A DNA stretch of 64,000 nucleotides. Origin: Rhabdophis nuchalis (lineage: Eukaryota; Chordata; Lepidosauria; Squamata; Natricidae). The position numbers and the translations under genes were made by a program. Of this stretch, positions 43,414 through 52,510 are shown piece by piece. The stretch lies in the NCBI GenBank assembly GCA_039707465.1, contig CM077648.1:70637619-70701618 (forward strand), in the 5' to 3' direction. Position 1 is the stretch's first letter, and each line of letters opens with the position of its first letter. A model generated the notes under the pieces. The model had not been told where the DNA came from. It searched no databases and was given only the letters and a program-made list of their open reading frames with translations.

Positions 43414-44243
43414 GTGCTTCAATTGATGAAATCAAACCAAGACCTTCTCTGTACTCCTTTGAAACCTATGAGGAGCTAGAGGCAGATGATTGTGAAAAAA
43501 TGAGCAACATGGGAACTTTGAATTCATCAATGCTTCATAGAAGCATTGAGTCTTTGAAAAGTGTAAGTTCTGAATTATGTCAGGCTGAGACACTGCCAGA
43601 AGAAAAGTCAATGCATGTGCCAGTACTGAGAAAATCCAAATCACAGACTAGGCCTCAGCAAGTAAAATTTTCAGATGATGTCATTGATAATGGAAACTAT
43701 GAAAATCTTGATATTCATCAACCTCCTATGAGCGAAAGGACCCATAGACGTGTTTATCAGTTTGAAAACCGTGGAAAGAGACATCATCGAAGCAGCAGAA
43801 AGTCTCAATCTGACAATGCACTTCATCTGTTTGCAGAAAGAAAACCTTTTCCAAAAGAAAGGCTTAATTTTTATTCCCCTCAGGAGTATGATGCATTTAT
43901 TCAGAATAAAAATCCTCAGGCGGTTCAGGCATATACACCCACGTTTTTCAGCCAATATAATCATATTGCGCCTGACTATGCGATGGGAAAACCAAGAAAT
44001 CAGTTTTTTGGATTTTTGGGGAAGGACGAAGAAGCTTGGTGCTCCTCTTCATCATCTTCAGATACTGAAGAGGAAGGATATTTCTTAGGACAACCCATTC
44101 CACAGCCAAGATCTGTGAGATATTGCTGCTATGCAGATTTTGTTTCTAGTCCAAGTGCTGAACTTCCTACTACCCAATTTAGACGGATAACAAAATCTGA
44201 AAAAAGCAAAGCACACAAAGGCAAAACCTGTATAATTTCCTAA
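43414..44243 (+). CDS. PRICKLE1: PRICKLE1 last coding exon: C-terminal region with prenylation box
   Basis: The exon enters in phase 1 and encodes 276 further codons: [50 protein letters not shown], a basic stretch ([12 protein letters not shown]) and [13 protein letters not shown]. It ends KTCIIS followed by TAA at 44241. CIIS fits a CAAX signal for C-terminal lipidation and membrane association, known for Prickle. The His/Arg-rich stretch is shorter than in mammals. No stop interrupts it, so this exon shows no sign of decay. Confidence 0.95.
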
Positions 44244-44396
44244 AATGTACTGATGTACTGCCTATAAACTTTGTCTACATTGGGTTTCAAATCTTGTGTA
44301 TCTAAATAATCTCAGCAAAGTCTGTAACATGGAAATTTTTTCTTTGTGTTCTTTGTCAAGGGTTTGAAAGCAGTTTAAGGTACTATATCAAAAAAT

Positions 44397-44402
44397 AATA
44401 AA
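44397..44402 (+). promoter_or_regulatory. Proximal poly(A) signal candidate for PRICKLE1
   Basis: AATAAA lies 154 bases past the stop codon, and a second AATAAA lies at 44467-44472. Both precede the Gypsy-3 insertion at 44552. Usage cannot be judged from sequence alone. Confidence 0.5.
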
Positions 44403-44551
44403 CCTTTGATATTGATTAGCTTGTTTAGAATAATTCTCGTTTGCATAAAACTTGAGATTCAGGGAAAATAAACATTAGAAATTATCCCTGCCTATATGAA
44501 GAGTATATGAATGCCAGGCTCGGGACAGTCTTTCTTGTTTATGGATATTAT

Positions 44552-44835
44552 TGTGAAGTTCCCCAAGAGATGGCCTAATTAATTGATGAGCCTTGAGACA
44601 GAGTTCAAACAAAAACCATTCATTTATTAGGATCAACATAGCATTTACTTCTGTGGAGCCTAAACTGGCTTCCGCTTAATTGCGTTTGAACTTTACCCCT
44701 CTATCTGCCCCCTTCTGTCCTGCGCCATAAATCATATTCGCCAACTAGATTGTAGACATATGAGACCGAAGGTATGCATGGAATCCTCCCTCCAGTGCCA
44801 GCCTGATAATAGTCATAACGCTTTACAAGTTGACA
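44552..44835 (-). repeat. Gypsy-3 left (3') LTR
   Basis: As read on + it starts TGTGAAGTTCCCCAAGAG and ends AAGTTGACA. A purine-rich stretch in minus sense lies next to it on the internal side. Confidence 0.9.
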
Positions 44836-44899
44836 TCTGGCTCCCCTCACTTCCCGAAAGCGACCTGTGTGACACAAAGCAATTTGAGTACAGGTATAT

Positions 44900-45399
44900 A
44901 ATTTAGGAATGCATTCCTCCCCCAGGTTTGCTTGGATTTTCTGCATGGAATTTTGCTATAAGGCTATCAGCCTGGATATTCCTACTTTTTACCCAAGATG
45001 CCTCTGATAAGGGGGGTAGCCCTTCCACTTGATTAAGTATTGGAGTTGTCTCCTGTGCCACCTCAAATCAAGGACTTGTTGAACTTCATAATGGGTTTGG
45101 CCCTCTATGACCATAGGGCCCGGGGACGCCCAGGGTAGTGGTCACAGAGTGGATCTGAATCATGGGTTTTAAGAGGCTACTATGAAAGGGCGGGTGTATC
45201 TTCCCTAGCAATCGAGGCAGTTTCAATTGCACTGTGACTGGGTCGATGATCTTTACTATGGGGAATGGTCCCATAAACTTTGGCCCCAGTTTCTTGCTAG
45301 GCAGTTTTAATCTCAAGTATTTAGTGGAGAGGTAAACCTTCTCTCCCACCTGGAATGGCCGTTGCGGAGCCCGGTGTTTATCTGCCTGTTTCTTATAGG
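44900..45399 (-). pseudogene. Gypsy-3 integrase C-terminus
   Basis: The minus strand encodes VGEKVYLSTKYLRLKLPSKK, LGPKFMGPFPIVKIIDPV and FHSSLLKP, the integrase C-terminal domain as in Gypsy-2. The upstream part, ending at AQT near 47475, is separated by the inner Gypsy; TYKKQADKH resumes here. Confidence 0.85.
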
Positions 45400-45411
45400 T
45401 GTCAGTCTAAA

Positions 45412-45909
45412 AAGAGCTAATAGTTTTGATTGAGCACCAGTAGAGGGCACTTTAAGTTCTACTGGAATGGTCATGGGGCCGGAACGGGAACTCACCAGCT
45501 GGTCGTCGTCACTGGAGTCTGTTTCACTTTCATCCGACGGGTAATAAGCTCCCGCCTTCTCCATTGCTGGGGGGTGGACTTCTGCTGGCTCCATTCCCCT
45601 CATGGCGGCGTCTCTCCATTTCCCAGGATGTTTATCAATCTTCTTCCTTTCCCCTGTCGCCTGAGGTCGGGGGCCTGGCTTCACTTGGCAATTTGCAGCC
45701 CAGTGCCCCTCCTTCCCACAACGGAAACATGCAGTGACGGGGGCTTGCTTGCAGACCAGCTTTCCCCCCCTCTCGGGATTCCTCTGCGGGGGGAGGGGGG
45801 TTCTCTCTTTCTCGCTCTCTTCAAGCCACTTGTTCCTAGCTAGATCAATTTCAACATACGCTGCCAGCTCATACCAGCCCTGAAGGGTACGGGAGGCCCG
45901 CCTATTCAC
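45412..45909 (-). pseudogene. Gypsy-4 Gag C-terminus with zinc knuckle
   Basis: The frame contains LQGWYELAAYVEIDLAR, a CCHC knuckle TACFRCGKEGHWAANC, an acidic stretch (SDESETDSSDDDQ) and SRSGPMTIPVELKVPS. It reaches LLALF, where the protease should continue to its DSG site, and is cut there. After the cut the frame runs through the LTR tip into Gypsy-3 integrase in a wrong frame. Confidence 0.85.
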
Positions 45910-45959
45910 ACAATTCTGATATATTTCTGACTCAAGCCCTCCCTATAGCTGTCTGTTAA

Positions 45960-46820
45960 GGCCTCTTCAGACCACCCCCTCATGTGAACCGACAGTTCAT
46001 GGAATTCTTGTGTGTATTCTTCGACTGGGTTTTTCCTTGCTGAAGGGTTTTCATTTTAAGTCTGGCCTTTCACTCAACGAGAGGGTCTTCAAAGCGTCTC
46101 CTCAGGGCAGCCATAACTCTATCAAAGTTTCTCAGTAGGAGGGAATCATTGTTGTGCAAAGACACCATCCAATCTGCTGCCTTTCTCTCTAATACTAGGG
46201 TAACGACCTTTACCGTTGCCTCTTCATTTGGGAGGTCGGGTTCAAACTGTCTCATAAAGTTGCAGAGTTTGACCAAAAAGAATCCCAGGTTTTTCGGGTC
46301 CCCCTCCGTATTTCATCCCCAAGGGGGGGACTTTTGCCATCCGGCATCTGCGGGGTGCCCCATCCCCCCTTGGGGGCTCTCACCGCTGCTGCTCCTGCTG
46401 CCACTACTGCTGGCTGGGCCCCATCATCTTGGTCAGCTCCGCCATCTGCCCCTAGGGCCCCCCCGGGAGTGTTTCATCTTCAGCTGTTCTCACCTCGTTC
46501 ACGGGATTCAGCTTCTCTTTCGCATCTGCTCTCTCTGAAACGCCTTTTTCCCACGCTTCCTGAAACAGCTCCATGGCCTGGTTCATCAGGAGATTTTCTT
46601 CTTCAGCTTCTTGCCATGCAGCTGGTGGTCACCTACATCTGCTGGTTGTAACTCCAGGCAGAATATCTTCAAGTTCACGCTTTTGTCCCACTCCCATCGA
46701 CCACCTGGGGTGGATCGATCTTTCTTCCAAATTTAATTCCGCCAAAAGTTCCGTTTCTGGGATGCATGACGATCCAGCGGCCCCCAGGTCCTCCTCCTGA
46801 TCGTCGCAGGGGCTAGACAT
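45960..46820 (-). pseudogene. Gypsy-4 Gag N-terminal region
   Basis: A frame from 46820 starts MSSPCDDQEEDLGAAG and is a candidate Gag start, as in Gypsy-5. The capsid-like part (46276-46070) reads KLCNFMRQFEPDLPNEEATV, ASDWMVSL-like AADWMVSLHNNDSLLLRNF and ALRRRFEDPLVE. Several frame changes separate the pieces. Confidence 0.78.
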
Positions 46821-46900
46821 CTCTTAGAAGTTTTAGTTATATTGCGTTCCCTTCTGAAGGTGTTAGCTCAGAGATGAGTGCGAAGTGAGACCTTGCTTAA

Positions 46901-47468
46901 TGTCAGGTCTGCCTCTTAACGATAACCCAGAAAGAATCCACTCAACTCCATTTATAAGAATTATTTTCACTTTCACTTTTATTAAATTTGTATACCGCCC
47001 TTCTCCCTTGTGGGACTCAGGGTGGTGAACAGGCATAATAAAACAGTAAAACATCCGATACAAAAATACATTAAAATACATTAAAACTAATTAAATTAAA
47101 GAGTACTTTTACTGGTTATGAAAAGATAGAGGTGAGGTAAAGCAAAGTCTGAGACCCAAGCGTGTGAAATCATACATATCAATATGTGTCCTTTCCCCAA
47201 CAACCCCCACCCCATTGTCCAATGCACAATCCCCTTAGGTGTCATGTGGGTTGCATCTCCAGGAGCATCATCAGGATGGTATGCAAGACCATTGACCTTG
47301 ACCACCGTACGGCTTCAGCCAGTGGTATGCAAAGTAGATGGTGAGAAGATACTCCCTTCTCCAAATCACCCTCCTGCACCATATCATTGGGTCCCATTCC
47401 CAATTACCAAAGCCCCTCCCTCCCCATTTCAATGGCAGCCGAAGCAAGCAACAAAGCGGAGGCTGACA
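46901..47468 (-). repeat. Gypsy-4 5' LTR with an L2-end insertion
   Basis: As read on + it begins TGTCAGGTCTGCCTC and ends GGAGGCTGACA, so it has 6-bp inverted termini. About 46965-47102 is an inserted L2 3' end. The LTR matches the Gypsy-5 LTR in its outer part. Confidence 0.8.
46965..47102 (-). mobile_element. L2 3'-end fragment
   Basis: The stretch carries the L2 3' end motif in minus sense (GTATACCGCCCTTCTCCC and GGGACTCAGGGTGGTG as read on +). It holds only the last 130 or so bases. Confidence 0.75.
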
Positions 47469-47474
47469 TCAGGT

Positions 47475-48073
47475 TTGTGCCACTTTAGCCAGTGCTTTTT
47501 TGACATTTTCAGCACCGACATCCAATCAGTCAAGCTGACTGAGGAGAGGGTGTCCCTTGGATACTCAGGCATTGGGACAAAGTCCATGCCGCTCACTACT
47601 TTGAACAGCATGAGTCCTGTGCTACTGTGAACGGCATTATTATACGCGACCTCAGCAAAAGATAAGAGGTCTGCTCAATTGGACTGCTGATAGTCCACAT
47701 AGCACTTCAGGTACTGCTCTACCATGGCATTCAATCTCTCTGCCCCATTGGTGCTCAGATGAAAAGCTGAACTGAGACCCTGAGATGACCCAATGGACCA
47801 CAGGAACTTAGCCGTGAATTGGACCCCTCTGTCTGAAATAATTCTTTGAGGAACTCCATGAAATCGGTAGATATGCTTCAGGAAAAGTTTAGCCAGCTTG
47901 TGAGCCGAGGGTAGTCTGCTACAGGGTATGAAGTGTGCCTGTTTGGAGAACAGGTCTATTACACTGTTTCCCCCACTTTTTGGCAACTCTACTATAAAGT
48001 CCATTGCGATCTCCTCCCAAGCCTCGTTGGCTCTGCTACTGTTTGCAGCAGTCCGGGGGGTTTCCCCAGTCAT
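47475..48073 (-). pseudogene. Gypsy-3 integrase core
   Basis: The minus strand encodes AMDFIVELPKSGGNSVIDLF (first Asp), QAHFIPCSRLPSAHKLAKLF, GVPQRIISDRGVQFTAKF (second Asp) and SSAFHLSTNGAERLNAM (Glu region). Small deletions remove parts of the core. It ends at AQT near 47475, where the inner Gypsy begins. Confidence 0.85.
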
Positions 48074-48074
48074 C

Positions 48075-49200
48075 TCTTCTCTGTGCCTGTAACCTTGTGG
48101 GAGGTGTAGGCACAGGGTTGTAAGTTTCCTTGGTTGTTTCTTTGGAATAGCATGGCTCCCACTGCCATGTCGCTGCTGTCTGCCTGGATCACGAAAGGTT
48201 GCTTGGGGTCAGGATGCTTCAGCACTGGCTCCTTTGCAAACATTTTTTTTTAGTGTTTCGAATGCTTCTTGGCAGGTTAGGTCCCACTGTAGGGGTTATC
48301 CCGGGGTTTCATTCCTGAGCTCAGTTTGGCCTCTGGGGTTTTGTCGGATATGGTTGCCAGTTGTTCTCGTGGGCTCTTTGGGGAGGGTTCCTGTGTGGGT
48401 GGTGTTTCTTCTTGCTGGTGTGGAAGGGGTTGGGGGCCTCTTGATATCCTAAGTTGGTCCCCATTTGTCTAACCAGGAGAATCCCAGTATGACTGTGTCT
48501 GTCATTTTGGGGGCTATTATGAATGGGATGGGTAGAGGTGCCCATAGTGTTCTAGGTGGATACCAGCTGAATCAAGGAATAGGGCTAGCTGATCTGAGTC
48601 TCCGTCAAACTTTCCCCTGAATTGGGGCGGGTCATTCAGCCCTACTCCTCCAACCTCCTGTTGGCCTCTATATGCTTGTGCCTGATATGGCTGGCTGTTT
48701 TCCTCACCTTTAGTTCGGAGGGAGGGGGTTGCCTGCTCTTGGCAGCCTGCCTGCTGCATGGGAGAAGGCACTGGTTACAGTTTTGGGCTCCTCCTCCTTC
48801 TATTGGGTGGAGGAGGGGGGCTGCACTCCAGTCTGCATCTCCTCCCTTAAACAGGATCAGATATCCCTCCCCTCTCTTTTGGGCGGCATGATGGCCCCTC
48901 ATCAGCAAGGGTGGTCCAATCAAAATCCTCCCTCTGTTGCTCTATTGCACTCTCCAGGGATTCCGTTTGCATTTTTGGGTGCCTGGCTTGTGCCCAGTCC
49001 CACCTCCAGTCCACCCTTGCCAGCTTGCTTGAGACCCTCCCTGTATCTGGGGACTAGGGTAAGGAACTCTGCTTCAGCTGCCTTAGGGGCTAATTTCCAC
49101 CAGTACTCATCCTTTCTTGCTTCTGCTTCTCGGAAAGGCATCGCTGCTTGGCATTGCCACATACCCCCAGCTGCTATCAGTCTTTTTCTTTAGATTTTCC
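48075..49200 (-). pseudogene. Gypsy-3 Gag/leader and scattered pol remnants
   Basis: The frame at 49162-48920 contains the MPFREAEARKDEYWWKLAPK block shared with Gypsy-2. The frame around 48700-48540 has a Gag-like VGLNDPPQFRGKFDGDSDQL stretch. Between about 48500 and 48060 are protease-end and RNase H pieces in several frames. Most of the polyprotein is deleted. Confidence 0.65.
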
Positions 49201-49288
49201 CTCCAAGCACCCCAAATATTGAAGGAGAGGCTGGAATTCAGGAAACCCAGAAATCTTGATAGATTTTTAAAAGTGAGTTTAGGCTCTC

Positions 49289-49576
49289 TGTGAAGTTCTT
49301 AAGAGATGACCTAATTAATTTACAAACCTTGAGACAGAGTTCAAACAAAACCATTCATTTATTAGGATCAACATCTTAGCATTTACTTCTGTGGAGCCTA
49401 AACTGGCTTCCGCTTAATTGCGTTTGAATTTTACCCCTCTATCTCCCACTTTCTGTCCTGCATCATAAATCATATTCGCCAACTAGATTGTAGAAATATG
49501 AGACCGAAAGTATGCATGGCATCCTCCCTCCAGTGCCAGCCTGATAATAGTCATGGCAACACTTTACAAATTGACA
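49289..49576 (-). repeat. Gypsy-3 right (5') LTR
   Basis: As read on + it starts TGTGAAGTTCTTAAGAG and ends AAATTGACA. It is close in sequence to 44552-44835, with a few substitutions and small indels. Confidence 0.9.
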
Positions 49577-51582
49577 TTTATACTAAATCAGAGATGAGTC
49601 TGTACTTTGGATTTTATTGGATTCTTGTTCCCATCAACTCGGTTAACATGGTTATAGGGATGATGGAAACTTTCCACACAGTTTTCCACACATAGAGTAG
49701 ATGGGCAGTATGAAAAATTAGGATTTTATATAGATCCTGGCCTAATTTCAAAAATTTGTTTTGAAGGGACAAATTCAATATTTTATAAAAGGAATATATT
49801 TTCCAAAGGATCAATTCAAGCTTCTGGCAAAAATAAGCTGTCCAATTTAATGTGTCTCTTCAAATAGAAAAATGGTGGTCCTATTCATGGCATGAAACTT
49901 TAGAGAGACTATTACTCTCTGTGGGAATATGACCATAGACAGTAACAATTGCCCATTTAATGTTATGTGCAAATAATTTGATTTTTGCATTTTCTTTATC
50001 TTATATGTTTAATATAACCTAACCATTTTGATACCAAGCAACAATTATCTGGTTCTGTGCTGGACATTAAATTGCTTATCAAATTGACTATTCTTTTATT
50101 TTCATGGCAGTGAATATCAGGCAAATTTTGCTTAATATAATCTTAATCTATGGTTTGTAAGAACTAAAGTGATGTGAACTAATAATCCCTGTTTTCAAAA
50201 TTAATAAGATGTCACTGAATTTGCTTAAATTAAAAACTTATGAAAATATGTGAGAATCTATATTCGGAAAAGTATCTCAAGTTTCAAATGTAATATGCAC
50301 AGCAATTAAGAGTTAATTGATTTTAGTTTTATGTATTCATAACTTAACAGTACAATTAATGTATATATTGTAAAATTAAGATTTATCTGACTATTTTTAT
50401 ATTCCTGAATTGCAAGGCATTAGTTTAAAATAGACAAATAATTTTGTTAGAAGATTTAACATCAGTTTGGTTTAGGCAGGAGTTTGTTAAATATCCATAC
50501 ATTTATAGTGAAATGTTTAATTTTTGATAGTAAAGCTCTGTTTGCACGGTGGAGCTATGTAAATAAAGTTTCAGTGATGGTTCACAATATTAAAGAATTA
50601 TTTATGGGTCAATAAACTTTAAATTGTGTAAATTAAACAAGTAAAACTGGCATGTATAAATTGAATTAAACATTATACCTTGTTAAATTTTAATGCTAGG
50701 TTCTAAACCTAAAATAGTTTACATTGGTTTGTTATTTCTTTGCTGATGAGCCTTTCTGAAGAGTGAGTTAATCTCACCCTACCTTGATAGATTATTATAT
50801 TGTCCAATATATTCTTCTAACAACCAAAAAAGTAAATGTTTTTTCACAATCAGCCAAATGTTATTTCTAAGATCAACTAAATAAAATTATACCATGCTTT
50901 CTACTAAGAATGGTTAATGGTCCACTGAATTCAAATCTACATTTGTAGCTTCTTTGCTTAGTGGGATATGGATTTGTTTATTGAACCTATCTTAAGTAGC
51001 TTCAGGTTCCATCAGCATGCAAATGATATAATTTTCTACTGGCTTTTGCTGAATTTTATTTGCTATTTAGTCAGTGAGATAAATTATTTAACTCAGTTTC
51101 TAATAACTGGCTTTCTGTAATTGTAATTTTTCATAATTTATAAATTTGGTTTATTTCCATATTTTTTCAATATCTGTGTGTAGGTTAGAACATTGAAATG
51201 TAATACTGTTCTAGCTGCTTTCAGTTAAAGGTTTCACAGTCTCTTTCACTGGTCATAGTAGTTGAGGCAAACTGAGGGACAGATTGAAGCGTTCAGCATG
51301 CCTGTATGTTTATTCATTTTATGGGGTGAAACAACAAACATAGGCCACCATGTTTTGTTCCATTCCTATAAACACAAGAAGTATTGCTTCCAAATCATCC
51401 ATCTGTTTAAACAGAGGAAACTGTTATTGTTTGTTACTTTAGGATTAAATAATCTTACACCTAACCATGGGTAAACAACACTTGAATTTACAGGACCAAA
51501 GTTGTTCTGTACATTACCTGTGGAAATACACTTGAACAGTGACAACTATAATAAATAATCCTGCTGCCCATGAGGCAGTTAA
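49577..51582 (+). other. AT-rich region without recognised gene
   Basis: No long open frame, repeat family or splice-linked exon was found. AATAAA motifs lie at 50562-50567 and 50880-50885. Since Gypsy-3 landed within about 0.3 kb of the PRICKLE1 stop, this stretch could be the ancestral continuation of the PRICKLE1 3'UTR, which is an inference from position only. Confidence 0.4.
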
Positions 51583-51960
51583 TCTATATAAATAAAAATG
51601 TAAAATAGTTTGTACAAAACCGCTAATCTCAAAAACTACTGGACCGATTTACATCAAATTTTCACACAATGTTCCCAAGGACTTCCGATAATATAATACG
51701 TACTTATTTTGTGGCTAGCACACGTGTGTCATGTGCAAGGTACACAAATGTAAAATGTACCCATTGATTAGGTTTTCACCTCCCTGTAGCTCCGCCCATT
51801 CGGCTGCTTTCCAACTGTCGTTTCTTCAGCAACCAAATAAGCCTCCAAAATTCCACAGTGTATGGAGGCCTAAAAAGGCCAAAACACAGAGGATAGCAAA
51901 TTTCCAGGTGGCCCATAGAGAGAGAGAGAGGGGGGGGGGGGAGAAATAATAAAAGAGGGA

Positions 51961-52310
51961 CTAGGGGAGACATGATAGCAGCCTTCCAATATCTCAGGGA
52001 TTGCCACAAAGAAGACGAAGTCAAGCTATTCTCCAAAGCACCAGAGGGGAGAACAAGAAGCAATGGGTGGAAACTAATCAAGGAGAGAAGCAACTTAGAA
52101 CTGAGGAGGAATTTCCTGACAGTTAGAACAATTAACCAGTGGAACAGCTTGTCTCCAGAAGTTGTGAATGCCCCAACATTGCAAGTCTTTAAGATGTTGG
52201 ATAGCCATTTGTCTGAAATGGTATAGGGCTTCCTGCCTAGGCAGGGAGTTGGACTAGATGACCTCCAAGGTCCCTTCCACCTTTGCTATTGTATTACAGT
52301 AGGTAGGTAG
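51961..52310 (+). mobile_element. CR1 3'-end fragment
   Basis: The + strand encodes the conserved CR1 ORF2 C-terminus: AAFQYLRDCHKEDEVKLFS, GRTRSNGWKLIKERSNLELR, NFLTVRTINQWNSLSPEVV. The 3'UTR end GGAGTTGGACTAGATGACC, GGTCCCTTCCACC follows. It is a 5'-truncated copy lying in the Helitron. Confidence 0.85.
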
Positions 52311-52510
52311 ATAGGGGGATAGATAGAGAGGGAGAATTACAGTAGGTAGGTAGATACAGGGAGAAAGGAAGAAATACAGTAGGTAGGTAAGTAGAGGGAT
52401 AGACAGGGAGAAATACAGTAGGTAGGTTAGGTAGGTAGAGGGATAGATAGAGAGGGAGAAATACAGTAGGTAGGTAGAGGGATAGAGAGGGAGAAATACA
52501 GTAGGTAGGT
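52296..52510 (+). repeat. Minisatellite, left part
   Basis: Units of about 35-45 bases combine (GTAG)n, a GAGGGATAGA block and GAGAAATACA. It continues at 55437-55700 beyond the inserted L2. Confidence 0.9.

Larger units (their letters stand above)
45400..47468 (-). mobile_element. Gypsy-4: small pol-deleted Gypsy nested in Gypsy-3
   Basis: The minus-strand order is 5' LTR (47468-46901), Gag (about 46820-45412), then only about nine bases of a 3' LTR end (AGACTGACA in minus sense) at 45400-45408. Protease beyond its first residues, RT, RNase H, integrase and nearly all the 3' LTR are missing. Both extreme ends read TGTCAG/CTGACA. Removing the unit rejoins the Gypsy-3 integrase (AQT/YKKQ). 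The flanking 5-mers ATAGG and TCAGG agree only partly. Confidence 0.82.
44552..49576 (-). mobile_element. Gypsy-3: LTR-flanked Ty3/Gypsy element carrying a second Gypsy
   Basis: LTRs at 44552-44835 and 49289-49576 are closely similar to each other. The flanks ATTAT and TTTAT agree at four of five positions. Minus-strand contents: leader and Gag remnants (49190-48520), short RNase H pieces (48300-48060), integrase (48073-47475), then a foreign Gypsy (45400-47468), and finally the integrase C-terminus (45399-44900). Protease and RT are largely deleted. Its LTRs are distant relatives of Gypsy-2's. Confidence 0.9.

Noticed and set aside
44552..49576. Exact 5-bp target duplication for Gypsy-3
   Set aside because: The flanks ATTAT and TTTAT differ at one position, so it is reported only as a partial match.
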